Shown: positions 28,945 through 40,865, counted from the stretch's first letter. The stretch: DNA of 64,000 bases from Rotaria sordida (GCA_905250125.1 CAJNOL010000133.1:62001-126000), one strand, 5' to 3'. Made by a program: numbers and translations. The notes: generated by a model from the letters alone, not told the origin.

Positions 28945-30522
28945 TTAAAAAATAATTCCAAGTCCTTCAATAGATGGTGACCAACGAATAATAAGATATT
29001 CATAAAGTTTTAAATGAATAGGTTTATCCATTTCAATCAATGTATTTGTTTCATATTTTTTGCCTGGTTTTCCCTTATTAGTTAAAACAACTTCAACTGC
29101 ATTTGTTTTTCCTTGTTCTAAATTAACTGTATCATTTTGATCTTTGTCATTAAAATTAATAATAATCATATGATGTTTTTGACCTCGTCTTTTTAGTTCA
29201 ATGGTTAACCATTTTGACTGAGGAAGAATAGTTTGGCGAATACTACCAACACGAAAAACATCTTTTTGTGTAAGTTTTATTATTTGACGAAGACGATTAA
29301 GTTGTGTATTTGATAATTGATCTCCTTGTCGATCAATATCAATAGAAATAGAACCATTATGAAATAGACATGCAGCAAAAAAAGCTTCATTTAATTTAGA
29401 ATTTGATGATAAAGATGACCATAGAAATGGTTGTTGGTTTTTAAAAAATATTGAATTATTATATTCATCAAATAATGCTGTTAGATTAGTTACAGTTTCA
29501 TTAACTAATATATAATTATTTAATGAAGCTAATTGTACACCACCTAAATATTTATTTTTATCACCATAATACCGTGTTAATAATTGTTCATTAGATGTAG
29601 CTAATGAATCGATTGAATCAAGAAGTAAGATTTTTTTCTCGTCGATTTCAGCTCTAATACGTGCAAGTAAAAGATAATCTTCATCAAGATGTCTCAATCG
29701 ACTACTATTATCATTTGTTTCATTATTATATTCATAATCTTCATATGTAAAACTAATACCTTGTACATTAAATCCATCGATTGAAAAACTTTTATTCCAA
29801 TAAGAAAATGAATCAATCATATCATTAAAAACACGATTATTTCGATAATTAATATCAATAGAATCATTATCATTATTAAATTGATGTAAATAAAATGAAT
29901 TTTTTCTATTATTATAAGTCCATGCTGATTGTTGATTATCATTAATTGTTTTCCAATTATTTATATTACCTTGATCATTCCATACAAAATAAGAATCATC
30001 ATTTGAAATAAAATAATTTGATTGAATAGATAGATGATTTAATGGATAATCAACAATTATTAGAATATCATTTTCATGTGCTTTGTCAATAAGACGAGTC
30101 AAATCACTTTCATTACCAAAATTACTATCAACATTTCTCCATTCTATTGGATTTAATTCATTTGATAATGGAAAAACTGGACTAAGCCAAAGAGCTTGTA
30201 TATGAAATTTAGTTCTATAATCAATAAGTTTTTCAGTTAACTCATTAAATTTCATTGTACGATTTGAAAAACGTAAAAATACACCATTTGTCCACCATGA
30301 TGTTTCAGGTGCTTTTTCACAACGTGGATAAAGTGCAATACAAATGATTATGAATATAAAATAAGCAACTTGAAGTAGAATATAGATTAAAACACTAATC
30401 ATTCGTGCTCGTTTAAGCCATAGTGTTGATATTAATGGTGGAGTTGATTCTGGAGTTGATAGTTCATTGTTTGTAATTTGAAATTCATTATTACATTCCT
30501 CTATACGACTTGCTTGGATCAT
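28945..30522 (-). CDS. SLC3-family amino-acid transporter heavy chain (4F2hc/rBAT-like)
   Basis: This is an uninterrupted 525-codon frame, unlike the intron-rich neighbours. The protein has a short cytoplasmic N-terminus, one membrane segment (SVLIYILLQVAYFIFIIICI, near residues 42-61), then a juxtamembrane Cys in YPRCEKAPETSWW. That Cys sits where 4F2hc has the residue that disulphide-bonds to the light chain. The ectodomain is alpha-amylase-like: FHIQALWLSPVFPL, NFGNESDLTRLIDKAHE and SIDGFNVQGISF. In active GH13 enzymes the last motif carries the catalytic Asp (GFRxDA), but here it is Gln, so hydrolase activity is unlikely. This fits a type II glycoprotein that chaperones an LAT-type amino-acid exchanger to the plasma membrane. 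Several N-x-S/T sites are present. Which vertebrate SLC3 member is closer cannot be settled by eye. Confidence 0.85.
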   Translation of the reverse strand: MIQASRIEECNNEFQITNNELSTPESTPPLISTLWLKRARMISVLIYILLQVAYFIFIIICIALYPRCEKAPETSWWTNGVFLRFSNRTMKFNELTEKLIDYRTKFHIQALWLSPVFPLSNELNPIEWRNVDSNFGNESDLTRLIDKAHENDILIIVDYPLNHLSIQSNYFISNDDSYFVWNDQGNINNWKTINDNQQSAWTYNNRKNSFYLHQFNNDNDSIDINYRNNRVFNDMIDSFSYWNKSFSIDGFNVQGISFTYEDYEYNNETNDNSSRLRHLDEDYLLLARIRAEIDEKKILLLDSIDSLATSNEQLLTRYYGDKNKYLGGVQLASLNNYILVNETVTNLTALFDEYNNSIFFKNQQPFLWSSLSSNSKLNEAFFAACLFHNGSISIDIDRQGDQLSNTQLNRLRQIIKLTQKDVFRVGSIRQTILPQSKWLTIELKRRGQKHHMIIINFNDKDQNDTVNLEQGKTNAVEVVLTNKGKPGKKYETNTLIEMDKPIHLKLYEYLIIRWSPSIEGLGIIF

Positions 30523-30953
30523 GTTATCAATTAGTTGTTTTTATTGTCAATTTATTTGTTCTTCTAGAACGATATTTACAAGAAAATACAAAGCAAATCT
30601 CAATACTATTTGTTTAGACAGATGAAAATAAAGAATAATAAAAACAAACAAAAGAATTCTTTTAAAGTTTTAGTCCATTTATAGATAAACGTTATCAACT
30701 AAAAAGTCTATTTGATGGACTTATTATTTAAGTTGTAGATAATAATAAGTTATACATGTTGATTGAAATCTTTTCTATGTGATTAAAGAAGTTTTCTAGT
30801 CAATAGATTTATAGAAGAATGTTTCAGATTAATCTTTATCTAAGAGTATGTTGTTATTTGAAAAACAAATAATAGTAACACAATGTCCTTGTCTTTCTTC
30901 AATAAAGAATAAAATGAATCACATTTCACTTTTATATATATATATATATGGCC

Positions 30954-31122
30954 TTATCTTCACTAGAGAATTTATTACTGAATTAAGTCATGTGATTGGT
31001 GTTGCTATATGGAAACACCAATCACATTACCTAATTCAACAATAAATTTTCTAGTGAAGACAGGACCATAGGCATTGTCTTCACTAGAAAATTTAATATT
31101 AAATAAAATTTTAATGATTGGT
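30954..31122. repeat. MITE-like hairpin plus an extra copy of one arm
   Basis: Arm 1 (about 30954-31006) reads TCTTCACTAGAGAATTTATT and onward to GTGATTGGTGT. Its reverse complement follows at about 31014-31066 with few mismatches, separated by under 10 nt. A third, direct-orientation partial copy of arm 1 begins at about 31077 (GTCTTCACTAGAAAATTTAA) and ends in a similar ATGATTGGT. The short paired arms with A/T-rich flanks look like a non-autonomous DNA transposon. No transposase is nearby. Confidence 0.75.
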
Positions 31123-31544
31123 CGAAAGGTTAATTTGGATTTACTACATTTTTAAAAGAAGAATTAAATTTAATGCGTCAATCAAAAAAGAACTTGATCC
31201 ACTAAGTAAAATAATGAATATGTCTCGATGGATTCACATTATGAATATGGACAGGGACAAGTGCGTGATATAAATACACCTCAAATTACATCAAAATAAA
31301 TAATTTCTACGAAATTTCTTTTTTTTTTGACGCCTTATATGATTGAAACAATAAATTCACGCTTAATAAATTACGAAATTGCCTGATGTATATTATTGAG
31401 TCAAGAGAGACGACAATTCGTTTTATGAAACGTGATAGAGTCATGCATTTTTATTAGTTGCAAGTTTTGAATTTTGATTGATGGATTAAAATAATGGATA
31501 TCCAGATCAAAATAGATATATCATAAACGACCATATACATAGCT

Positions 31545-31960
31545 CAATATTATGATCGTATATTTCTGTGTGGTATAGGGAGAAAAAAAAACGCTCGTTT
31601 ACTCGCTTTGCACACGACAGTCGTTATACTATGTCTGATGTGCTTTTTATACGGTCACGGCCGTAGACAATAGTAACATTGAGTTGTTTGATACGATCAT
31701 ACACAGAGAAATACAGTGATTTGAAAAGAAAAAAAAAAGCACATTTACTTGCTTGTATACACGGCAGTCGTATTCAGTCTCCATCACGCTTCGTGTGCGG
31801 TCAAGGATATAGAAAATTTTAATACGGAGTCATTCAGTATAGTTGTATATTAAGAAATACAGTGTTCTAAGGAGAAAAAAAAGGCTTGTTTACTCATTTC
31901 GTACAGACAGTCGTACAAGGTCTCTGTATTGTTTCGTATATAATCGTATTGTTTTGCATA
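31545..31960. repeat. Degenerate tandem repeat, about 145-150 bp unit, three copies
   Basis: Three consecutive units share, in order, a GAAATACAGTG-like lead, a purine run GGAGAAAAAAAA, TTTACTCG/TTTACTTG, a CGACAGTCGT or CGGCAGTCGT core, and a GTATA/TACGG tail. The core recurs at about 31614, 31764 and 31907, giving the spacing. The copies are well diverged. The third passes into unrelated sequence after about 31960. Confidence 0.6.
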
Positions 31961-34900
31961 TCATCACGGAGACATACGGTCGTAGAACCGAGAATCTTAA
32001 ATCGTATACTGTAGAATCGGATCAGATATCCTACAGAATTCAACAACTTTCTATCGGAAGTTATCGAAATTCTTGGCACAAGATTTCAAGTAGCATCAAT
32101 TGAATTCTACAGCTAGAAATTCGTCGGATATATCTGGAATCCGATAAAACCATGTCGTATTTACATTTGGACATCAGATAATGTAGGACTCCTTCCGTGT
32201 CATCATTCTTCTCTTTTTTATTTCGTACAACTGTTGAAAAGAAAACACAGCTTAAAATGTATCTTATTTTTACTTCTTATCACGTTCAATTGTTGAATAA
32301 TCAATCCAAACAATAATTAGACGCATAGCAGTGGCGTCAGGACTTTTAGCCCCAGGGAGAGTTGAGCTCCTCTCCGTCTATCGGATCACCACTGAAAACA
32401 CAAAAGATTGTATTTTTATCCAGCTTATTATGAAATTCATGTTTTGAATGATAATTCTAGTTTAATATTGAAAAGTAAATAAAACTTCTACTTTAATCTA
32501 TCTAGGCCGACACTTATTCAATGATAAATCTGCATAAGACTAAAAATAAAAAAAGCATAATATTTTACTTGACTTGCTATCATATCAAAAGTTTGATTGA
32601 ATAAATATGAATGAAACTAAAAAAAAAATGTCGTTTTTTTCTACTCATTCTGAAAGTAAAAGATTTAATGATAAAGTTAAAAGAGAATTAAAAAAAAACC
32701 AAATAAAATATTTTATTTAAACTTACTACAGCATCGAAATAAAGAATATGAAAAAAAACATTTAAACCTTCCACTAAATTAACATTTTTGCATAATAAAT
32801 TTAAATAGAGAACATAAAACGAATGATAATATTTTATTTGGACTTGTTGATAAATTTTTAGAGCATAAGCTATAACTACGTTAAATTAATAATTAAGTCC
32901 TTACACTAAATTATAAAGTGAACAATCGTGTATTACTTAATGTTCTACGATCTTTTATTGAAAAGTTACAAACATTTTACAAAAATCTCTGTTTTTTTTT
33001 TGAAAATTCGACTTTTTCTCATTTTCCACGGAATGAGTGTTACATTCAAATGTTCATAACGTTATACGGTAATGTTCGACAAAACCGCGATACAGATAGA
33101 TTTGTAGAGAAATATTTGTTCTATAATCTCAATACGATAATGAATACCATTGTGATTTATCTCAAGTACAACAAACCTCTAAAAAAAAGTGAATCTTTGT
33201 TGGTACGAATGCGTTTTTCGTTACTCTCGACAAAGTATTTAGAGTTTTTGAACAAGAACATGCTAGATAATTTCTGAAAAGATGATGCTATGGAGATTTT
33301 AAAACAGACGTTGCGATTGGAAAAGTTTTTTTTTTATAAGGGAGTAGTATGTGTTTTAAAGTTGTGCAAAGACGTTTTTGACAGGAATTAGCGAGTCTTT
33401 AGAAACAAAGGATAGATATGTGCAGTGAAATCTGACACAGATATTCGAATTACACTGAGAGGTTCATTCTTTTAGTCTCGCTCGTTAGCTGCGTTCATTT
33501 TCTAATGTTGGTATCGTATAATCATTACCATGAACAAAAATTTGATATAGAAAATATCCCATTTCACGTACACAGATGATGATCTCCTTGCAGTACATTT
33601 CAAATTTAAAAAAACATGGTTTATTTCTGCTGATTATGAAGAGTACAAAGGTACAAAATAAATAGATTGAACGTGATCTGAAATCAGTTGATTTGTTGGG
33701 GTAAAGACAAACATACTCCGTAAATTCTAAAGTTCGATATAAAAGTAGATTTTAGAAGTTATTGAAATTCAAAGACATCTTGTCTAGCCTTTCAACTATT
33801 AAGCCAATTATAATTTCTATTATTATTATTATTATTTAACATTTCTGTTGAAATAAATTCTTGTCTATTTGATATTTCTTGTGTTTGTAAAATTATTGAT
33901 GATGTTGAATTTGATAGTTGTTGTTGTTGTTGTTGATCTGCATTATTATTATTATTTTCACTTAATGTTTGCGTAAATTAAACAGAATCCATAGTCATTA
34001 AATTTGTTGTTGTTGATATTGATGGATCAATTATAGATTGTGATTATAATGTAAATAAAGGTGTTATATATGTATGATGACGTTGATGCCAATTACATGC
34101 TAATGGAAATTCTTGAAATGAACATTTATCAAGTGGATTTTCAAATATAAAATGATTATAATCAAGATTATGTGTTGTACATTCAAGAAGAAAATTTGTA
34201 TAATAATTTAAATATTCATTTTCAGTTTTAATTGAATATAATTGATCAACTAATGCCATAAGACGATGATGTGATGATGTACTTAAATGTTTTGAATCAC
34301 ACCCAAAAATTTCGACAATTAACACGTATATATTCATTTTTACTTGATAATAATTCTAGTAATTGTTCACCAACATGATGATAAAACATTTCTGATAATG
34401 ATCTTATAGATGTTTTTATTTCTTTTGTTAAATAATTTGTTATATAATCATAGATACATTTATAAATTTCAAGTGTCCAAATTTGCCATTCATTTGGACC
34501 ATCAACATATAATATTTGTGCGATTTCATATAATTGTTCATGTGTTAATTTAGCTAAAAGTTTATATAATAAATGTAAAGCAATACCACGAATACCAAAA
34601 TCTCTAGAAAATTATTTGAAAGTGTTTATTAATTTTTATAGATATTATTTAATTGCAGTAGAATATAGAAATTCTGTTTTCTAACACGAAATTATTTTTT
34701 TTTTCATTGTTTTATTATGATCATCTTACATAAGTTTCCATTTTTCTTTCATTCATATTTATCATCATAATATTAGAATGTAAAAAAAGAAAAAGAAAAA
34801 AGAAACAATACACAATCGGCGATAAGTAGCCTGAAGAGATCTATAGCGTATGTTGAACAGGACAGTTTCAGAAAAAATAAGCGTTTTTGAATTACCGATA

Positions 34901-34969
34901 TTGAAGATCTTAGTGGCTATTTAGTAGAATTATTTGCAACAATTCTTATAATTTGTATATATATATATG

Positions 34970-35560
34970 GGAAAAGACAACTTACACTATGTGTCCAAAA
35001 TAGTCTTTGTCTTTTTAACAATCTCTTGAGTATTATCGAAAACAATTTTTCGTGTTAAGCCTTTGATTTAATTAAAGCAATAATTTGAAAAGAACTCTTC
35101 ACTCATACATTATACGGACAAAATCAACGAAAACAGAACATGACCATCTTCGATTTGACTTTGATTCTTTATAAAAGTTATATTTTTGAACAAATTCATG
35201 TTCCATGAATATATGGAAAAATATTGACTCTTTTAGCCTATACTTAATTAAACTTAATTAGTTAATTAATTTTAGAAATGAATTTTGAACTTTTTCATTC
35301 AGTTACAAGAGAATTTTTGACTCCTGACGTTGCTAATAACAAATAAACTTTTTTTTTGAAAAATATAAACATGTTCAAGAAAAATTTTTCATAGAGACTT
35401 TATAGTCGGAAGAATTCTCAACAACGTGGACTATTTTATTTTAAAAAAATATTGTTTGAAACCTCAGGCTTTTTAAATGGAATCATACTTAGTAAAAAAT
35501 CTTTGTCCTTTTCTGTGTAAGATCATAACTGCTAGTTTTTCAGAGTATCTACACTAAACT
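34970..35560. repeat. Weak long inverted repeat in the relic's 1.2-kb intron
   Basis: Parts of about 34975-35130 resemble the reverse complement of about 35390-35530: CTTACAC (34981) with GTGTAAG (about 35515), AAGCCT (about 35060) with AGGCTT (about 35467), and AGAACTCTTC (about 35091) with GAAGAATTCT (about 35410). The match is patchy, so this is an old or doubtful fold-back element. Confidence 0.35.
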
Positions 35561-37504
35561 CAACATACATCTTCACATTATTAACGAATGAAATTGCATC
35601 AACATACATAATCTCGATCAAAATCTAATCACAAAATGTCTGTTTTTACATGGAATTATCACTAGAGAATAATTAACTTTAGAATCGAAAGGATGTTTTT
35701 TCGATTGGGAAAAAAAACAACTTTTAACAAAGTCTAAAATCAACTACAATAATCTTTATCAAGTTTCGTCGAAAAAAAAATGCATTGAATATTAATTCTA
35801 TATTTCAAAATAAATAGAATTTAAGAAAAAAACAAATTATTTACTTGTGAATAAGAATATCTAATATTCCTGTTGCACGTAATTCTAAATATGCCGAATC
35901 AAATTCAGTTATATTAGCAATTAATGATTCTAAACATTCAATTTTAATATCACCATACATTGTTTTTAAACCAAATATTAATTTATTCATAACACTAAAA
36001 AGCAAAAAAAAAGATCAAAATGTTTTGTTTTTTGTTTTTATTCATCATTGAAAAATTTTCCTTACGTTTTATCAAAAATTAATGGATAATGTTTTTGTAT
36101 TGAATAAATACATGTTACATATGTATCTGATAAACGTTGACTATTATGCCATTTTAATATTAAATTTAATTCTTCTAATAAACGTTGATTTGTTTCATGT
36201 TTAAGTTTTTTAATATTTAATAACATTCCAATAACTTCACCTGCTGCTGCATATATATTTCTATAAGTATTTTTCATATTTTTAAATATTGTCTCATTAA
36301 ATTTATCTTCAGTTAAATCATTTGTTATAGTTGTTAATATTGAATTTGTTGTTACAGATGGAAGATTTCCTGTTGGTGTTGGTGGTACATAATATGGTAA
36401 AATATCATTAGCTAATAATATTTCAATTAATGAAAGACTAATTGCATTTTGTTTTGATTTTAAATCTGGTTCAGATATTAATTTATAGAGAATTAATGTT
36501 GGTGCATGTATACGTTCTTTCCAACATTCAATTAATTTTTTAATTAAATCTAAATTTGATTTCATAACAATAACATTACGATGTGAACAATTTGAAAATA
36601 AATATTCAATAAAACGTTGTATAGCTATTGAATCAAGTTCACTTGGTATAGCTTGTTTATGCCATGATAATAATATAACAATTGTATCAATTATAAATGT
36701 ATTTAAACCTTCTGAAGAATTTTCAAACATTTGATTACACATATGAATTATTGGTGTTAACAAATAACGTGCATATGGTTTAAATATTGTATGTGTATCT
36801 ATAATAAGACGCATAAGAAATAATTTTATATTAAATGATATAAGTGGATTACTAAATTTTTTATACATACATATCATCCATGGTGACATATCAGATATAT
36901 GATCATTTATTGGTATAATTCCATTTGTTTCCATATGTTTTAATAAACAAACCATTGGTATCATACATGGATGTAAATTAAGTTAATCCATTTCCATATC
37001 AATAAATTCAGAACCAATTTCATCATCTGAACCTTCGATTAATGCTGGTCTATCATTATCATCAAGTTTTTTTTGATTAATTAAATTAGTTGATGAATTA
37101 TCTGATAAAGAATTTGTTAAACTTTTATTTAAATCATTTTGTTGTTGATTAACAGCAGCTGATGTAAAATCAAAAACAGCTAATTCATCTGTTAAACTAC
37201 TACCAAATAAATATTGTGAAGATAAATAATGTGGTGTACTTGATAGACGTTGTTGTTGATGTAATGAATTATCTGATTCAGATGTTGTTAAAATTTTTTT
37301 ACATAATATATTTAATAATTTACGTTTATCTTTTGCATAATAACGTTCAAGTTCAAGAGGAAATTTATATTTATAATCTGGATCAATTATATTTTCAAAA
37401 ATATATTCATCCTGAAATATAAATAAAATAAACATTTTGTAAAATAAATATGGTTTTATGTAAATTACAATTAAGACTAAATCTTATGAGGAAAGTTCTT
37501 CAAA

Positions 37505-37785
37505 TGATAAATCAGTTTTTGAGTCAAGACTGTGTGTAGTATGTAGATCTAAATGAGTTATGAATACTCACAACTAAGACACTTTGACGGTATTTTTTAA
37601 ATGAATACCGTGATTCATAGAAAAATTGATTTTCGAATTTCGATTTGAAATTTTCCATAGAGACAGGTTTTAATGAGAATAACCTAAGAGCATACATTCT
37701 TTTCAAGATATTCATAGCTTATTTGAATTTACGTAATGCACATAGTCTCGACTCAAAAGCAATTTATTAATCGGAGAATCTGTGG
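37505..37785. repeat. Fold-back element in a PRKDC-relic intron (family 1, short copy)
   Basis: TTTTGAGTCAAGACTGTGTG at about 37515 and the following 50 nt return reverse-complemented as CATAGTCTCGACTCAAAAGC at about 37743-37762. The interior carries GAATACCGTGATTCATAGAA and CATAGAGACAGGTTTTAATG. Both are shared, with few changes, with the element at 50450-51025 on the complementary strand. It is a shorter copy whose right arm has lost most of the inner sequence. It sits entirely in the intron between about 37421 and 38121. Confidence 0.72.
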
Positions 37786-40079
37786 GTTTTTTTTATTTTT
37801 GACGAAAACATCGAAATTGAGTTTTTATCATACCGAAGTCTCCTCTTGGAGAATATATATGGCTTCTTTTTTTTGTTTTTTGAATATAGCCAGCAGTAAT
37901 TGCCAGGTAAGGTTCAGGTATAAGGTCATGTTTCGGGTGTCCAGTCGGATTTCAGGACACTACTTATGAGTTCTCCCTTATACTTGAATATCTCATATCA
38001 TTCTAAGTAGGAAATTCTTTATGAAAGTCTCTTAATCGAACCTTCAATTACCACTATCTCGAACACTAAGTCAAAGTTCTATTTGCTTACATGGTTTATT
38101 CTCTTTGAAACATATGATTTACCTTAGCTGGATTAGCATCAAAAATAAAAGCTTTATAAAGTTTAGCTTCTATTTGTGTACAAATAACTAATGAAATAAG
38201 ACAATTAAATGAACTTGTTGTTAATGAACGTATTAAATGTAATTTAATTTGTTTATCATTTGTATTTATTCCAGCTAACATAACATCCATAGATTTCATT
38301 AATCTTTCATCAACAAATTGTGCACGTGCACGTGTAATAATATGTTCAGTTAATTCTTTACCATCAAATGTTTGTCCAATTTGAATAGCTGTTATTGGTA
38401 TTTCAACATTTAAGAATTTTCGTGCTTCATCTTGTTTTTTTATATGTTCATAAAAAACTTTTGCAATAGAAGAATTTATACCAAATATATCATCTTTATT
38501 TAATATTGTATATATATATGATTGATTAAACGATATGTAGAAACTTTATTTATTAATATTGATATTAATGTTTGTGATGTTAAATCAAGTTTAGCATCAA
38601 GTTCATCAATAACTAATGTACATATATATATGCTTTATAAGATTTAACTAGTGTTATTTTACGTACTCATGAAGAAAAAATTATTTTTTTCTTGTTTAAA
38701 AAGCATCACAATAAATTTTGGTCTGTTTCTTTTTTGTTCAGAAAATAAAACAAAAAAAGCTTTTGCATAATAGATTGATTTTTAATACTAGAAAAATTAT
38801 TTATTTTATCTAATCTTCCGAAATATGATAAATCATTAAAATAAAAATGTGTTTAAATAAATCATTTTTTGTTTATTCAAGAATTAAATATGAATATTAC
38901 ATGACGATCATTAATCGATCGAATGGATTTTATTAATAGATAATAAAATCCAAAAAAAGATCTGATTAACATACGTGAGCAGAAGTTATTATGAAATAGA
39001 AAGAAAAAAATAAGTTACAGAATAATGAAAAGAATGAATACACCCCATGATAAATAATAAACAAAATAAGATAGATGACCAAGCTTTGAACAGATATTTA
39101 TGAATATTTTTGAATTTGTTCCAAGATGAATTTCAAAGCCAGTGCGAATTCTGTATTACTTAATAACCCGTTTTTATATTTCATTATGATATCCTCGTTG
39201 TAAGCAACTAGTGTTATTATGTTTTGATTCTAAAAAGATTGATAAGTATAGTTAAAATAGTGAAAATGAAATTGTGTTATGTCACAAGGGATAATATAAT
39301 AACCTGTTTTTCTGCCATAATTATAAATTTTTATTCTCAATTATATTGAGTATATCAATGATTGAACTTATGACACTGATGAAGGGAAAAAAAAGTGAAG
39401 CTATTTATACTGCATGAATAATAGGCAATCGTGATCATTTTTTGTTTTTTTTTGACGAATGGCGATGAGAAAGAAAATAGTGAGAATATAGATAATGGCT
39501 ATTGTCGTCTTGTCAATTGTTAGCGCCAATCGTACTCTCATTAACATTTTCCTTTTTTTTTTCTGTCTCATATGTATGAGAAACAAAGTATAGCATACTT
39601 TTTTTTATTAATGCGATGCGAAGTACAGTATTTACGTAGTCTTTCGCGAGTTTTCTTTCTTTTTTTTCAAGGTATGAAGCACTTTATAGTAGTCCATCGC
39701 AAGTTTTCTTTCTTTATTTATTCCTATCTAAACATATGCAAATAAATTTGACATTGTGTGTCATATTAACCTTGTGAGCCGAAAGTCAAAAAATATTTGT
39801 AACAATGTAAGTTGAAAGTGTCAAGACTGAACCGAAAGCAGCTGTTTTTCAATTTTCTTAATGAGTTTTCGCTCGCATATAAATAACGTATGAAAAAGAA
39901 AAGTTTTTTAAGACTTTGTCATTTTTTTCATTTTGAGATAATTAAAATGAAAATAATAGGGAAAGATAGTCGTCATTCTCTTTCCATATTTATCACACGA
40001 CTCTGGATATAGCTGATTAGAGATGAACGATTATGGAGATAATTAAACGATCAATGAATAGCATGCTTTAAAGGTGTGT

Positions 40080-40865
40080 TACTACGCTTTCATAGACTTC
40101 TCGTAGTAATGAGTTTCATGATGAGCACTCCTTCAGCTTCAGTCAAATTTTTGATTAGCTCATTGATGGAAATGCAACTTTTTCGATTTACAACAATCAA
40201 GAGGAACATCTGTTTTCAACAGAACGTAAACTATTTGACGAGAAACACGACTCGACATTCGTACTAGAATCGATTATTCGTTTGAGCCGCAAATTCGATT
40301 ATTTCATATAGTCGATATGTGTGATTGTACTTAATTTTGCATTTTCGATGAAGTCGAGGTGCCATTTAGTTCTTTTTTTCTCTCGACGTACACATAAAGA
40401 TGGTCATTTTCTGTTCCATTTAAATCGACAATGAAAAGTCAGAAAACATTCGTAGAAATGCGAGGTGAAAGTATTGAGATCAAACTAATAATATTTGTTT
40501 TCCAATCTTCCGAAGGACGTCCTATTCACTCATAAATACTATCTTAAAATTACCAATTTCAAAACTTATCTTAGAGATCACTAGATGGCATCTCGACTTC
40601 GTCGAGAATGCGAAATAAGGTGCGAAGCACGAGTATCGATTACGTGAAATAATCGAGTTTTTGAAAAAAAAGGAAAAATCGGTTGTAGAGTCAAACTCGA
40701 ATGGTGGGTGTTTTGAAGATGTCTCTGTTCGACCGAAGGCAAAAATTTCTGTTGATCGTTATAACTGGAAAAAGTTACATTTGCATCAATCAGCTGATCA
40801 AAATCTGACACAAGCTGGAAATTTAATAGTCATTGTAGAATTCATCACTGCGAAAACTCTATGAA
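40080..40865. repeat. Long inverted repeat, arms about 290 bp
   Basis: The left arm (about 40080-40375) is matched by the reverse complement of about 40575-40865. Examples are GCTTTCATAGACTTCTCG (40088) against GAAAACTCTATGAAAGC (about 40850), TCGATTATTTCATATAGTCG against CGATTACGTGAAATAATCGA, and GATGAAGTCGAGGTGCCATT against AGATGGCATCTCGACTTCGT. Identity looks like roughly three quarters with small indels. A spacer of about 200 bp separates the arms. Frames overlapping the arms are not conserved between them. Confidence 0.75.

Larger units (their letters stand above)
30523..33791. other. Gene-free spacer with repeats
   Basis: No supported gene lies between the SLC3 start and the PRKDC relic. 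The region contains a MITE-like hairpin and a degenerate tandem array (listed separately). The 119-codon frame at 32918-33277 has no recognisable domain or splice context and is not called. Confidence 0.5.
33792..38612 (-). pseudogene. PRKDC: Truncated, disabled gene for the DNA-dependent protein kinase catalytic subunit
   Basis: Exon-like blocks translate into the central HEAT-repeat part of DNA-PKcs: 38122-38612 (FNCLISLVICTQIEAKLYKA), about 36986-37420 (DEYIFENIIDPDYKYKFPLE), 36066-36982 (FNIKLFLMRLIIDTHTIFKP and ECWKERIHAPTLILYKLI), about 35848-35992, 34305-34605, and 34044-34300 (LLECTTHNLDYNHFIFENPL). The last block reaches the ABCDE phosphorylation-cluster region (NYNWLNS). Splice sites are still present, so this is not a retrocopy. 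Defects are: in-frame TAA at 36983-36985, where vertebrates have Glu in M-D-E-L-N; a one-base frameshift at about 34300-34304 after NFW; TAA at 34044-34046; TAA at 33978-33980; TGA at 33792-33794; and a probable frame slip in a TA run near 38510-38520. About 700 codons of a kinase that normally exceeds 4000 remain. The N-terminal HEAT region and the FAT-kinase-FATC end are absent. Confidence 0.85.

Noticed and set aside
32330-32390. CAGTGGCGTC followed by a C/G-rich stretch, like a hAT-type transposon terminus
   Set aside because: No matching inverted end and no transposase or target-site duplication was found nearby.
32918-33277. 119-codon open frame on the + strand in a repeat-bearing spacer
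   Set aside because: No recognisable domain, no splice or poly(A) context, and amino-acid composition typical of A/T-rich non-coding DNA.
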